Source: Draconibacterium orientale
GTDB lineage: Bacteria; Bacteroidota; Bacteroidia; Bacteroidales; UBA1556
Assembly: GCA_020718275.1 (NCBI GenBank)
Contig: DYSI01000009.1
Span: forward strand, 1 to 47,371
Length of the DNA: 47,371 nucleotides
Reading direction: 5' to 3'
A program made the translations under genes and the position numbers. The notes beneath the pieces are model-generated. The model made no database searches. It had not been told where the DNA came from and saw only the letters and a list, made by a program, of their open reading frames with translations. Position 1 is the first letter of the stretch, and each line of letters starts with the position of its first letter. Positions 1-9,487 of this stretch are shown in pieces.

Positions 1-224
1 AAATATAGCCTTTCGAGCTTTTCTGCTTTTAATAATTTGTTCGGACAGTTATGATTCAGAATGCCTATAATTTCAAGACCCAAGGACAGGATTATGTAAT
101 CCGCGAGAAGAATGCTGATGGAACTTACAAAACTACCAATAACGGAACTGAATACGTATTTACCAGAATACCAAACGAGTCGGGCACTATTTTGCCAACC
201 GTTGGTATTATGATAAAGTTCTAA
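1..224 (+). CDS. C-terminal tail of a probable TonB-dependent receptor (partial, frame break)
   Basis: Only the 3' end of this gene lies in the window. The frame ending at the TAA at 222-224 reads a tail closing with GTILPTVGIMIKF, which looks like the last beta-strand with terminal Phe of Bacteroidota TonB-dependent receptors. That frame has stops at 6-8, 30-32 and 33-35. Upstream of about base 42 the protein-like reading continues in another frame (ending SAFNNLF), and adding one base at about 42 would join the two into NNLFRTVMIQNAYNF. This suggests a one-base deletion or an assembly error at the edge. The receptor would import an unknown ligand through the outer membrane. Family assignment is an inference from the tail alone. 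Confidence 0.42.
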
Positions 225-262
225 ACTGTAATCGGCACGATAAATCTACGGCGAAGTCCGTA

Positions 263-2665
263 CTATTTTTCAAACTTCATTCGGTATACCGCAGACTCTT
301 CTACTTTATTGCGCGAAATGTAATCGTGGTGATATTCATTATTGATATACATTTGGGTTTGATTGCAGTAAAAATCACTAGCCGGTATGCCGGAAGTTCC
401 AGAGGGAATGATGGTTTGCGAAGCGTCCCAATTCATTGGTAAAAAGATATGTCGGTGTGATGCTCCATTATTAGTCTGCATAAAATCAGCTGTTTCCATA
501 GGATATGAATAAGGGGAAACCGTATGAGCTGCTCCACCAACTCGATAAGGGCCTCGGTTTAAATCAAACAGAAAATTAAGTATTTTGACGGAACCCATAG
601 GATGATTTAGGGTAATTTGATGAATATCACCCCAAAGCCAATTTTTAGGATTCTGTCCAAAATCATTCTCCATTTGTGTAATGGCCTCTACAAAACTTTC
701 TTGTACTATATTTTCAAAATTCTCCTGTTTATCTTTTGTGTTTACCTTATCAAACCAAGCCGATTTTGTTTTCCATATATTATCTAGAAAGCTGTATGTC
801 ATATTTTTAGAGCCTATTAACGATTTGGTAAGCTGCTCACCTATTTCATCACTTACTGTGTTTTCTACTAATTTGATTATAAACATTTCGAAAATGGCAG
901 GTGAAATTCCGTCTTTATACATGATGTCATTCCAGTTTTTAAGACTGTCGAAAGCGATTTGCTGATTTTTAGTTAGTGATCCTATTTTTTGGATAGCAGA
1001 AACTATCTCAGGCCTATATTTACGAACCATCATCGACTTTTGATCAGCTAGCATGGCTTTAAAATCATCCACGCTAAGCTTGTCTTTTGCTTTGATCATT
1101 TCCACAATACGATCGTAACGGTGTGATGGAAAAAACCAGTAGCTAATATAAAAAGGATAATCATCACCCACAGTCCGATTGTTGGCAGAGGCCACATAAC
1201 CACAGGCGGGATTGTAGCTGAATGGAAGTTTCTCAAAAGGAACCAATCCTTTCCAATCGTATAAACTTGTTTCGCCTGGGTAAATTTCAATTCCAGAGCC
1301 TTCGCGAATGGCAATTCCCGCACAAGTTTGCAAGCCAATATTTCCATCTACATCCGAATAGACAATATTTTGACTTACCGCGATAAAAGTTTTTACAGCC
1401 TCTCTAAAGTCAGTCCAATTTTTAGCTCGGTTTAAAAGATACAAGGAGCGAATTTCATTACTGTAATCATTTCCAAGCCAATGCATTGAAATTACTTCTT
1501 TGTCAATGTCTTTGAAGGAAGAAACCACTGGCCCTCGGTGAGTAAAGCGAAGAGTAATATTTTGACTTTCAGCATCTTTTATCTTAATTTCTTCATTCAC
1601 TAAGCTAAAATCCACCCATTTGCCATCTAACTTATATTGATTTTCATTTTCAGGGTTTACCGTTTCTTGATAAAAATCTGTTTCATCCAACATCACGTTA
1701 GTCATTCCCCAAGCAATTCGTTCATTATGACCAGCCACTACATAAGGAGCGCCAGGAATCCCCAAGCCAGTCACATTTAATTGACCCTCAATAACAAGAT
1801 GCATTTGATACCAAATACCAGGAGTAAAAATACCTAAGTGCATATCATTAGCCATTATTGGGCCGCCGGTAGCACTCTTTTTAGGCGCCACCGCCCAGTT
1901 ATTGCTGCCAAAAAAAATGCTTGTACCTAATTGCTCTAACATAGCAGTTTGATCCAATCCATCGATACTTTGCCTAGCTAAAGTCGAATCAAGTACAAAA
2001 TCTGGAAAAATATAACTTTTATGTTGATTTAGATCAGGGATAAAAACGCTCGCCTTTTCTCCTACTTTATCAAATAGCTGCTTTAGGATAAATTCATTTT
2101 TCCAACCTGATGTTAAATCCCAAGCCATATAACCAATCAAATTAGCAGTATGAATAGCCTCCCACTTTTCGGGTTTGTAACCTAAAAGGGTAAATTCAAC
2201 AGGAAGATTTCCTTCATTTTGCGTAAGGTATTGATTCACGCCATCAGCAAAATAATCGAGCGTTTGTCTTATTTGAGGTGGTAAGGAATCTAGCACCATC
2301 TGCGACTTCTTAGTCATTTGCAAAGCCCTCATCAGTTGATCAGTTTTTACAGTTTTATCACCAAACATTTCAGAAAGTCGTCCGGTAGTTACTCTTCGCA
2401 ACAAGTCCATTTGCCACAGCCGATCTTGCGCCATTATATAGCCCACTGCGGTATACAAATCCTTTTCGTTCTTAGCGTAAATATGTGGAATCCCGAATTC
2501 ATCTCGTAACACTTCAACCTCGGCATCCAAACCAAGTAATTTTATACTTTGGTTGTAATCAGGAATTGATTTTTTTTGGATGTAATTCAAATAAACGATT
2601 GCTGCTAACAAAATAAAACCAACAAATGCAAAAACATACAAGGAAATTTTTTTAACTTTTTTCAT
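263..2665 (-). CDS. Penicillin acylase (S45) family Ntn-hydrolase
   Basis: An 800-residue protein of the penicillin amidase/acyl-homoserine lactone acylase family. These are made as one precursor that cuts itself before a Ser, which becomes the N-terminal nucleophile of the beta subunit and hydrolyses amide bonds of acylated substrates. A membrane segment at about residues 8-28 targets it to the envelope. The alpha region is about 45-240. The self-cleavage site is the Gly-Ser-Asn-Asn-Trp motif with Ser254, followed by the conserved NDMHLG stretch and later SANNRT. Length is normal for the family. It stands alone, convergent with the TonB-receptor tail. The native substrate (beta-lactam, acyl-homoserine lactone or another N-acyl compound) cannot be told from sequence. 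Confidence 0.93.
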   Translation of the reverse strand: MKKVKKISLYVFAFVGFILLAAIVYLNYIQKKSIPDYNQSIKLLGLDAEVEVLRDEFGIPHIYAKNEKDLYTAVGYIMAQDRLWQMDLLRRVTTGRLSEMFGDKTVKTDQLMRALQMTKKSQMVLDSLPPQIRQTLDYFADGVNQYLTQNEGNLPVEFTLLGYKPEKWEAIHTANLIGYMAWDLTSGWKNEFILKQLFDKVGEKASVFIPDLNQHKSYIFPDFVLDSTLARQSIDGLDQTAMLEQLGTSIFFGSNNWAVAPKKSATGGPIMANDMHLGIFTPGIWYQMHLVIEGQLNVTGLGIPGAPYVVAGHNERIAWGMTNVMLDETDFYQETVNPENENQYKLDGKWVDFSLVNEEIKIKDAESQNITLRFTHRGPVVSSFKDIDKEVISMHWLGNDYSNEIRSLYLLNRAKNWTDFREAVKTFIAVSQNIVYSDVDGNIGLQTCAGIAIREGSGIEIYPGETSLYDWKGLVPFEKLPFSYNPACGYVASANNRTVGDDYPFYISYWFFPSHRYDRIVEMIKAKDKLSVDDFKAMLADQKSMMVRKYRPEIVSAIQKIGSLTKNQQIAFDSLKNWNDIMYKDGISPAIFEMFIIKLVENTVSDEIGEQLTKSLIGSKNMTYSFLDNIWKTKSAWFDKVNTKDKQENFENIVQESFVEAITQMENDFGQNPKNWLWGDIHQITLNHPMGSVKILNFLFDLNRGPYRVGGAAHTVSPYSYPMETADFMQTNNGASHRHIFLPMNWDASQTIIPSGTSGIPASDFYCNQTQMYINNEYHHDYISRNKVEESAVYRMKFEK

Positions 2666-2756
2666 CAGAACGCAATTTAGAGAATGAACAGATTATGAAA
2701 TGTTTATCAAGTTTTACACTAAAAAAAAGAGGCTATAGGAATAAATGAAACAGGTT

Positions 2757-3149
2757 TTATTTATCTTGTAGATAAATAATTTTGCTTCCACTAACTTTAC
2801 TGATGTGACACTGGTCAGCGGAGATTACAAATACTTCATTTACAACCACCACCTGATTTATTTCACCGATAAAATGGAAAGTATCTTGGCTATTTTTAAG
2901 TTTAGGTAAATAATTATCCTCCAAAACAGGGTAAAAATTTGCTCCATAGGCAGAGCGATCACTTTCTATCCGAATAGTATCGGTAGGATTTGATTGCCGA
3001 ATGGTGTAAAAGTCGGTCAGAGAATCGCCCATGATTTGAAAATCAATAATTCTATATTCTTCGGTACACATCACTTCCTCTTTGCATGACACAATAAATA
3101 ATGAAAAAAGTGAAATCGAAAACAGCGCGAAAATTCTATAGGATCGCAT
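2757..3149 (-). CDS. Small hypothetical lipoprotein
   Basis: A 130-residue protein that I do not recognise as a named family. The N-terminus is a lipoprotein signal peptide: charged MRSYR, a hydrophobic run to about residue 20, and a lipobox ending IVSC with Cys22 as the lipidation site. The mature part is short, rich in beta-type residues, and has two further cysteines (in VMCTEE and DQCHIS), compatible with one small disulfide-linked beta domain. It is transcribed in the same direction as the flanking ABC importer and penicillin acylase genes, with about 67 bases upstream and 91 downstream, so it is probably its own unit. Function unknown. Confidence 0.72.
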   Translation of the reverse strand: MRSYRIFALFSISLFSLFIVSCKEEVMCTEEYRIIDFQIMGDSLTDFYTIRQSNPTDTIRIESDRSAYGANFYPVLEDNYLPKLKNSQDTFHFIGEINQVVVVNEVFVISADQCHISKVSGSKIIYLQDK

Positions 3150-3216
3150 AATAATTTGGTTTAGAAAGGTTAGTTACAAAGGTTAAAAGCTCAAGGAGTA
3201 AAAATAAATAAAATAC

Positions 3217-4227
3217 TTAAACGAGATTCGATAATAAAAAATCGCTCAATTCAGCCAAATTATCAAATTGTTGTTCGCCAAATTTTCCAGCCAGAAGCCA
3301 TTTTGCGGTCGAATCGTCAAACAATAAGGTGAGATCTGAGGGTTTCTCCGTAATGTCAAATCCCAATTTATTGAGTCCATTAAGAGTCCAAAAATGAAAT
3401 TGGTTGCCGATTTGAGGAACGAAATGGATTTGATGTGTTAAGGACCTACGAATTCTAAAAGCACCCATTTGTGGGTCGAAATGCAATGATAATTTTGAAA
3501 AAACGCGCTGCAAATTATCACTAAGAATTAAATCTTCGGGCGCACCGTCCAGAATCTTTCCCTCATCCACCAGCCAAAAACGATCCGCCATCTGAATGGC
3601 CAAATCCAACTCATGGGTCGAAATTAAGATCATCTTATGCTCCTGATGCGCCAAATCTTGGAGTAAATGCATTATTTCCACCCTGTTAATCAAATCGAGG
3701 TGTGCAGTAGGCTCATCCAAAATAATGATAGGTGTTTGCTGTGCCAACGCCTTAGCAATCATTACTCTTTGCTTCTCGCCATCACTCAAATGGTGAAAAT
3801 ATCTATTTGTAAGATTATCAATACCAACCTGTTGAAGACTTTTTTGAATTATAGCTAGATCATCAGTGCCTAATTTTCCTAGCCAATTGGTATGCGGAAA
3901 GCGACCCGAAGCTACCACATCAAATACCGATAAATTATGAGAAAGAACTGTGCTGGTAAGAACCACTGCAATCAACTTTGCCCAATTGCTTGACGAATTC
4001 TTAGAAACAAGCAGCTGATTAAAATACAATTCGCCAGAAACAGCAGGTATGAGTTGGGCTAAGGTGCGAATCAATGTTGATTTACCAGAACCATTGGGTC
4101 CCAATAAAGCAACTAAGCGTCCTGATTTGAGTTGAAGATTAATATTGAAGATGGCAAAATTTGGCGGATAACCGATACTGAGATTCTTGGCTTCAAAAAC
4201 GCAATTATGGATTTTATCGGGCTTCAT
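3217..4227 (-). CDS. ATP-binding protein of a FecBCD-type iron-chelate/cobalamin ABC importer
   Basis: Cytoplasmic ATPase of a metal-chelate importer (FecE/BtuD/HmuV group). Counting from the ATG at 4225-4227: Walker A GPNGSGKS at about 43-50, ABC signature LSDGEKQR at about 137-144, Walker B IIILDEP at about 157-163 and the H-loop in STHE at about 194. The reading frame is open to 4275, but that start would run deep into the permease; starting at 4227 gives a 14-base overlap with the permease stop and the expected N-terminus. The protein is 336 residues, about 80 longer than typical BtuD/FecE; the extra C-terminal part (from about 250) is a small appended domain, probably regulatory. Last gene of a binding protein-permease-ATPase operon. 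Confidence 0.91.
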   Translation of the reverse strand: MKPDKIHNCVFEAKNLSIGYPPNFAIFNINLQLKSGRLVALLGPNGSGKSTLIRTLAQLIPAVSGELYFNQLLVSKNSSSNWAKLIAVVLTSTVLSHNLSVFDVVASGRFPHTNWLGKLGTDDLAIIQKSLQQVGIDNLTNRYFHHLSDGEKQRVMIAKALAQQTPIIILDEPTAHLDLINRVEIMHLLQDLAHQEHKMILISTHELDLAIQMADRFWLVDEGKILDGAPEDLILSDNLQRVFSKLSLHFDPQMGAFRIRRSLTHQIHFVPQIGNQFHFWTLNGLNKLGFDITEKPSDLTLLFDDSTAKWLLAGKFGEQQFDNLAELSDFLLSNLV

Positions 4228-5242
4228 GGATTCTTTTGTTTTGAATAATAATCCAGATAATAACCGGCGCGCCAACTAGAGAGGTAACTGAATTAATTGG
4301 TAAAACAATATCAGAACCAGGCAATTGCGCAATCAAATCACACATGAGCATAAGAATAGCGCCAATCAACAAAACGGCTGGCAACAAAATGCGATGATCG
4401 TTAGTTCTAAAAACATTGCGTGCCAAATGCGGAACCGCAATGCCGATAAAAACAATTGGGCCTGCGAAAGCAGTAACAATCCCTGCCAATAGGCTACTAA
4501 TAATTATGACTAGAAAACGTATTTTACGAACCGAAACCCCTAGTGACAAAGCATACTCTTCGTTGATTAATAGCACATTAAGTGGTTTCATTAATTGAAA
4601 ACTGAGTATGATTGACACCAAAACTAAAGTAGTCATCATGCCTATTTCGTGCCAATGGATGCCGCCTAAGCTTCCAAATGTCCAGATAATAAAACGCTGA
4701 AGTAGTTCGGGAGAACTAAAATATTGTAACACACTTACCAAGGCGCCAGTAATGCTGCCAAACATAGTACCCACAATCAGCAGCGAAACAGAATCATGAA
4801 TTTTATGTGAGATTCCTAATACAGCCAAGAGAACTAACATTGCTCCTAAAATTGCGAAAAAGCTAATGCCTCCGGAGAAAAACCAGGCCGAAGCATAGAG
4901 GGTGGAACCACCCAGTAGAACAAAAATTGCAACCCCTAAGCTAGCACCACTGCTGATACCAAGGACATAAGGACCAGCCAGCGGATTGCGAAAAAGAGAC
5001 TGAAGCAACAAACCCGCCAATGGCAAGGCAAAACCTACTAAAATAGCGGCTATAGTTTTTGGCAGCCGCAATTCCCAAATGATATAATAATTCACTTGAG
5101 ATGATTCATCGAAAAATAAGGTGGAAAAAATATCGAAAAAAGGAATAAGTGTAGAACCAGCCATAAGGTTTGCAAAAATAGCACCCACTAAGATTACACT
5201 TAGTGCAGCAAACTTCCAAACCAATGAGGTATTTCTTGCCAT
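4214..5242 (-). CDS. FecCD-family permease of the metal-chelate/cobalamin importer
   Basis: A 342-residue polytopic inner membrane permease of the FecCD/BtuC family, forming the homodimeric channel of a type II ABC importer. Family hallmarks visible: RLPKTIAAILVGFALPLAG and QSLFRNPLAGPYVLGISSGA in the first third (the coupling and gate regions), FAGPIVFIGIAVPHLAR about two thirds along, and a C-terminal GAPVIIWII segment. About ten hydrophobic segments are present and length is typical. It sits 24 bases downstream of the binding protein gene and overlaps the ATPase gene by 14 bases, so the three are translated as one operon. The ligand is likely a siderophore, heme or cobalamin; no TonB receptor is in the operon to decide. 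Confidence 0.93.
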   Translation of the reverse strand: MARNTSLVWKFAALSVILVGAIFANLMAGSTLIPFFDIFSTLFFDESSQVNYYIIWELRLPKTIAAILVGFALPLAGLLLQSLFRNPLAGPYVLGISSGASLGVAIFVLLGGSTLYASAWFFSGGISFFAILGAMLVLLAVLGISHKIHDSVSLLIVGTMFGSITGALVSVLQYFSSPELLQRFIIWTFGSLGGIHWHEIGMMTTLVLVSIILSFQLMKPLNVLLINEEYALSLGVSVRKIRFLVIIISSLLAGIVTAFAGPIVFIGIAVPHLARNVFRTNDHRILLPAVLLIGAILMLMCDLIAQLPGSDIVLPINSVTSLVGAPVIIWIIIQNKRIHEAR

Positions 5243-5266
5243 AAAAAACTTATAAATACTTTATTT

Positions 5267-6418
5267 TCAAGGTGCTAATTGACTGTAATAATGCCATTGA
5301 GCATTATTAAGCTTCGGATGAAAAATACGAATTAAGTCGCTCAATAATTCATCGGGTCTACAAACTCCCCTTTCCCAATAATTATTGGCTCCATCAGCAT
5401 GCGATTGCAAGAGGTTATGATAAACCTGCTGTTGTCTGAAAGCTTTAAAAATACCGAAATCAGGATTTAATGCCAACATTTCGGCATAATTTCTTTGGGG
5501 AACTTCAATCCAAAAGTCTGCGCTTGCTTGCGCACTTACCACGGCCTCAAATCCTAAAGGCAAACTTGCATTCCCCACCTTCTCCTTCCAATGATAATTA
5601 GCGCCAGCATCAGCCAACAATATAGCTTTATAACTATTGCCAGCAGGCATATACCAAATATCTTTATAAGGAGTTCCAATAATAACATCGGGCTGATGAG
5701 CAACTGTTTTGGCTAAATGTTGTAGCCTAAAATACTCACTTTCAATCTTGGCAAAAATACTATCCGCTTGAATTGATTGATCATAAAAAAGAGCCACAAC
5801 TTTTATCCATTCCGCCCTACCTAAAGGTGTGTTTTCTAACCAATCAGCATTATAAAAAATAGATACTCCACCGTTTTTTAATTTTTCGGCAAATGGATCC
5901 ACACCAGCCATGGGAGTTTGAATTAATAAATCAGTCTTAGCCGCAATCACTCTTTCAATATCGATAAACTCACCAGAAACAAGTTCTATAATAGCATGAT
6001 TATCAACTTGCTGACGTACCCATAAATTATATACATGATGCTTAGCTGAAATAGCCTTAACACTGTTTAGCTCGCCCAAAGCCTCAATAAAACCAATGCT
6101 AGATGCCGAACTTAGAGCCACACGATTTATAGGCACTTCAACATGATATTCAAACTGAGACCATGTGCTATCTTTTTGATAGTTTTTGGAGTGCAGTAAA
6201 TAGGTATGCCAAATCTTGGTGGTATCCCAAGGATTGAGTAAAATGAGTTTTTTGGCAGCACCCCAATCTTCAACTCTTACATTTTTGATATATTTGAAAG
6301 TGCTAGCTTTTTTACCGCTTTCTTTAGCCTGATTGCTCACAATTGAATTATTACTGTCAGCTGAATTACAAGCCAATAGCACAAAAAAAGAAAGCAAAAA
6401 GACTAAAAGAATACGCAT
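5267..6418 (-). CDS. Periplasmic binding lipoprotein of the metal-chelate/cobalamin importer
   Basis: A 383-residue solute-binding lipoprotein of the helical-backbone class (BtuF/FepB fold, Peripla_BP_2). The N-terminus is a lipoprotein signal with the lipobox FVLLAC, Cys17. The first lobe carries the typical SSASSIGFIEALGELNSVKA stretch, and the second lobe begins around the DVIIGTPYKDIWYMPAG region, followed by a LADAGANYHW segment often seen in Bacteroidota members. It delivers the ligand to the permease encoded 24 bases downstream. First gene of the operon; no metabolite-responsive RNA leader could be recognised in the short upstream gap. Specificity for iron chelates versus cobalamin cannot be settled by reading. 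Confidence 0.9.
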   Translation of the reverse strand: MRILLVFLLSFFVLLACNSADSNNSIVSNQAKESGKKASTFKYIKNVRVEDWGAAKKLILLNPWDTTKIWHTYLLHSKNYQKDSTWSQFEYHVEVPINRVALSSASSIGFIEALGELNSVKAISAKHHVYNLWVRQQVDNHAIIELVSGEFIDIERVIAAKTDLLIQTPMAGVDPFAEKLKNGGVSIFYNADWLENTPLGRAEWIKVVALFYDQSIQADSIFAKIESEYFRLQHLAKTVAHQPDVIIGTPYKDIWYMPAGNSYKAILLADAGANYHWKEKVGNASLPLGFEAVVSAQASADFWIEVPQRNYAEMLALNPDFGIFKAFRQQQVYHNLLQSHADGANNYWERGVCRPDELLSDLIRIFHPKLNNAQWHYYSQLAP

Positions 6419-6472
6419 CGACTATGAGTTGGGTTGAAGATAATAAATCGACAACCGTAGTTTAATAAAATT

Positions 6473-7051
6473 TTAGAATAATGAAACGCCAAGGGTTAAG
6501 CTTAGGGTTCCTTGTTTAGCATTCAATTCGATGAGTACAGGGCTTAATTCCAAATTATAATCTACAAAAGCAGTTAAGAATAAGAATTTTAATCCAATCC
6601 CAGCATCCAATCCCCATTTTCCAGATTCGAAATCAGATTCTTCGATATTGAGTTCGGTGATTTTTCTGGGACTAATGAAATCATAAGTGGGTCCTACATG
6701 AAATTTAGCGCTAAACACTTTTAAATCAACCAATTTAATTCCATAATAGGCTTGCATTTGCATCGCTGAAAAGCCCATTTGAACATTCGCAGATGACACA
6801 GAATTACTCGCTATCTGTTGAATAGTTGAGTATGACATATATTGAATTCCAGGCTCAAAATATTGCTTTTTACCGAGTTCAACGCCAATACCAACGCCCC
6901 AGCCTAGGTCTAAATTGGAGTTAGTGGCTCCAGCCAAACTATACGAACTATAAAAAGTTGAAAAACGAGGATTCAGCGAAAACGCAGGAAGTTGGGCAGA
7001 AGCGTAAGCAATCGACATTAAGAAAAGGTAAGCTAGGACAATGCGTTTCAT
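6473..7051 (-). CDS. Small outer membrane beta-barrel protein
   Basis: A 192-residue secreted protein: signal peptide at about 1-20 (MKRIVLAYLFL to ASAQ) followed by alternating hydrophobic strands and Gly-rich turns (WGVGIGVELG, WGLDAGIGLKF) ending in an aromatic residue, SLTLGVSLF. This is the pattern of PorT-like/OmpW-size 8-strand barrels (outer membrane protein beta-barrel domain). The ATG at 7049-7051 was chosen over an in-frame TTG six bases upstream because it gives a clean signal peptide start. It lies about 54 bases upstream of the ABC importer operon on the same strand and could be co-transcribed with it, but a link in function is not shown. Specific role unknown. Confidence 0.75.
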   Translation of the reverse strand: MKRIVLAYLFLMSIAYASAQLPAFSLNPRFSTFYSSYSLAGATNSNLDLGWGVGIGVELGKKQYFEPGIQYMSYSTIQQIASNSVSSANVQMGFSAMQMQAYYGIKLVDLKVFSAKFHVGPTYDFISPRKITELNIEESDFESGKWGLDAGIGLKFLFLTAFVDYNLELSPVLIELNAKQGTLSLTLGVSLF

Positions 7052-7150
7052 AACCAATAAAATTAAAAGTTAATTTTCAAAATATTCACTTTACTGCGTA
7101 CAGCAATTTTTTCATTCAGCGAACTAAACTAATTTATACGATTTCCTTTT

Positions 7151-7897
7151 TTACAATAATTTATTTTCACTATCCTTATAATGCTCGTGAATATCAACCA
7201 CTTTTACGTGTTTATTCATCCGCATTTGCAATATATCCACCAATAAAGAGAAGAACATGGAGAAATAGATATAAGCTTTAGGAATTTCGAGACCAAAACC
7301 CTCGCCCAACAAGGAGAAACCAATCAAAAGCAAAAATGACAAGGCCAACATTTTGAAGGCAGGATGATCGTTCACAAATTTTGCTATCGGATGAGCCGCA
7401 AAAAGCATGATACCAACAGAAATTACTACCGCCACATACATTACCCAAATGGTACTAGCCATTCCAACTGCAGTAACAATAGAATCGATTGAAAAAACCA
7501 TATCCATGATTAGAATTTGCACCATAATATTGGCAAAACCTTTGGCCTTGATATTTTTGGACTGATCACCTTCCTCACCTTCCATTTTATGATAAATTTC
7601 GGTAGAACTCTTGTAAAGCAGGAACAATCCTCCTAGAATCAAAATCATATCTTTACCTGAAATACCTTCGCCCAAGATGCTAAATAAATCATTCTTCAAC
7701 TGCATGATCAAATTAATAACGCTAAGTAAAGCTAATCGACTTACCATAGCTAATAATAATCCATATCTAATAGCTTTTTTCTGTTGACTAGCTGGTAATT
7801 TACCTGCCAAAATTGAGATAAAGATAATATTGTCGATACCTAAAACGATCTCCAAACCTACCAGTGTTAAGAGTGATAATACAATTTCTATTTCCAT
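7151..7897 (-). CDS. TerC family integral membrane protein
   Basis: A 248-residue membrane protein of the TerC/YgdQ/YkoY family. It shows the family's two acidic membrane motifs, LEIVLGIDNIIF near residues 15-26 and DMVFSIDSIVTAVGM near the middle, with about seven hydrophobic segments; the paired Asp residues are thought to bind metal ions. Characterised relatives export manganese or help load exported enzymes with it; older names refer to tellurite resistance. Length is typical. The gene appears single: its upstream neighbour pepD ends with a strong terminator and the downstream barrel gene is about 100 bases away. Family assignment is firm; the ion is inferred from relatives. Confidence 0.9.
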   Translation of the reverse strand: MEIEIVLSLLTLVGLEIVLGIDNIIFISILAGKLPASQQKKAIRYGLLLAMVSRLALLSVINLIMQLKNDLFSILGEGISGKDMILILGGLFLLYKSSTEIYHKMEGEEGDQSKNIKAKGFANIMVQILIMDMVFSIDSIVTAVGMASTIWVMYVAVVISVGIMLFAAHPIAKFVNDHPAFKMLALSFLLLIGFSLLGEGFGLEIPKAYIYFSMFFSLLVDILQMRMNKHVKVVDIHEHYKDSENKLL

Positions 7898-7957
7898 AAA
7901 TATAAATGTAAAGTATTTATTTATTGTTATTTAAAGCTAAGATAACTGATATAAAAA

Positions 7958-7986
7958 AACTGCCTTATTGATGCAATAAGGCAGTT
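7958..7986 (-). terminator. Rho-independent terminator after pepD
   Basis: A perfect 13-base inverted repeat (arms 7958-7970 and 7974-7986, core CTGCCTTATTG) around a three-base loop, followed on the minus strand by a run of seven to nine T. It lies about 30 bases past the pepD stop codon and should end the MFS-pepD transcript before terC. Confidence 0.87.
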
Positions 7987-8015
7987 CAAAAATAGTATAA
8001 AATAGATTTAAAATT

Positions 8016-9476
8016 CTATTTCTTTGGAATATTTGCTAGAGTGGCCACTAAGTAGTTCCAAAATTTATCTACAGACGCAATATTTACCTTTTCGTCAGGA
8101 GAATGAGGAAAGCGAATAGTTGGGCCGAAAGAAATCATATCCCAGTTAGGATAAACACTTCCGAGTAGTCCACATTCCAGACCTGCATGGATGGCTTTAA
8201 TTTCAGGTATACGACCATATAAATTTTGATAAACCTCTTGCATTTTGGTTAAAATCTCAGAATTAGGATTGGGTTTCCAGCCTGGATAACCACCTTCTAA
8301 TTCGATCTTAGCGCCTGCTAATTCAAAAACTGACTTAAACATTTCGCCTAGATCGTCTTTAGCAGATTCCACAGAGCTACGAAGCAAAGCTGCAATCAAC
8401 ACTTGATTTGCCTTGGTGCGCACGATGGCTAAGTTAGTAGAAGTTTCAACCATACCTTCCATATCGTCACTCAATCGCATAGCGCCATTGGGTGCTGCAT
8501 AGATTGCATTGATTACCCGCATCATAGTGTCGTAATCAATAATATCTTTAGGTAATTCTATAGGGCTAGCAATAAACTTTAAATCGGGTTCTTTTACATG
8601 CAACTCATCGAAAATAGTTTTTTCAAAATTACGGATGCAGTTCTCGAAAGAATCTTTCTCTGTTTGCGGAATAGTCACATTGGCAAAGGCTTCGCGAGGG
8701 ATTGCATTACGCAAACTACCACCCAAAATAGAGCTAATACGAAGACCATTATGTGCAGTAGCTTTTTTTAAAAAACGGAAAAGCAATTTATTAGCATTTC
8801 CTCTGCCAAGATTAATATCTAAACCAGAATGTCCGCCCTTTAAGCCTGTCAAAGACAGTTTATAAGCAATCATTCCGCTTGGAATGACCTCTGGAACATA
8901 ATCAAAAGTAATGCTCGCATCAATTCCACCGGCACAACCAATATATAATTCTCCCTCGTCTTCGGAGTCCATATTAATTAAAATATCTCCTTTTAGGAAG
9001 CTAGGTTTTAAACCAAAAGCGCCAGTCATGCCTGTTTCTTCATCGCAGGTAAAAAGTGCTTCGATAGGACCATGAGGAATATTGGAAGATTGTAAAATGC
9101 TCATTGCAGCAGCCACACCCATTCCATTATCGGCTCCTAGGGTTGTACCTCTCGCTTTTACCCATTCCCCATCGATAAAAGCATCGATAGGATCGTTTTG
9201 AAAATCATGGTTTTTATCGCTGTTTTTCTGTGGAACCATATCCAAATGACCTTGCAAAACAACCACTTTTCGATCTTCCATCCCTTTAGTTGCAGGCTTG
9301 CGAATAATGATATTCCCTACTTCATCTTTGATGGTTTCTAAACCTAAATTTTTACCGAAATTCATCATAAATTCCTGAATACGATCTTCATATTTTGAAG
9401 GACGTGGAACTTGAGTTAATGCGTAAAAATTCTCCCAAAGTGATTTGGGTTCTAGACTAATAATTTCTTTGCTCAT
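8016..9476 (-). CDS. pepD: Aminoacyl-histidine/cytosol non-specific dipeptidase PepD (M20C)
   Basis: A 486-residue cytoplasmic di-zinc dipeptidase that cuts unblocked dipeptides, including Xaa-His. M20 metal and catalytic residues are all visible: His77 and catalytic Asp79 in GHLDM, bridging Asp116 in LGADNG, catalytic Glu146 with Glu147 in DEETGMTG, Asp170 in NMDSEDEG, the lid-domain His430 in HAGLECG and terminal ligand His458 in HSPDEKV. The lid/dimerisation domain lies between about 185 and 390. Length is typical of PepD. It follows the MFS transporter gene by 11 bases, so the two form an operon: the likely pairing is uptake of dipeptides by the transporter and cleavage by PepD. A strong terminator follows. 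Confidence 0.95.
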   Translation of the reverse strand: MSKEIISLEPKSLWENFYALTQVPRPSKYEDRIQEFMMNFGKNLGLETIKDEVGNIIIRKPATKGMEDRKVVVLQGHLDMVPQKNSDKNHDFQNDPIDAFIDGEWVKARGTTLGADNGMGVAAAMSILQSSNIPHGPIEALFTCDEETGMTGAFGLKPSFLKGDILINMDSEDEGELYIGCAGGIDASITFDYVPEVIPSGMIAYKLSLTGLKGGHSGLDINLGRGNANKLLFRFLKKATAHNGLRISSILGGSLRNAIPREAFANVTIPQTEKDSFENCIRNFEKTIFDELHVKEPDLKFIASPIELPKDIIDYDTMMRVINAIYAAPNGAMRLSDDMEGMVETSTNLAIVRTKANQVLIAALLRSSVESAKDDLGEMFKSVFELAGAKIELEGGYPGWKPNPNSEILTKMQEVYQNLYGRIPEIKAIHAGLECGLLGSVYPNWDMISFGPTIRFPHSPDEKVNIASVDKFWNYLVATLANIPKK

Positions 9477-9487
9477 AATATATTAAA

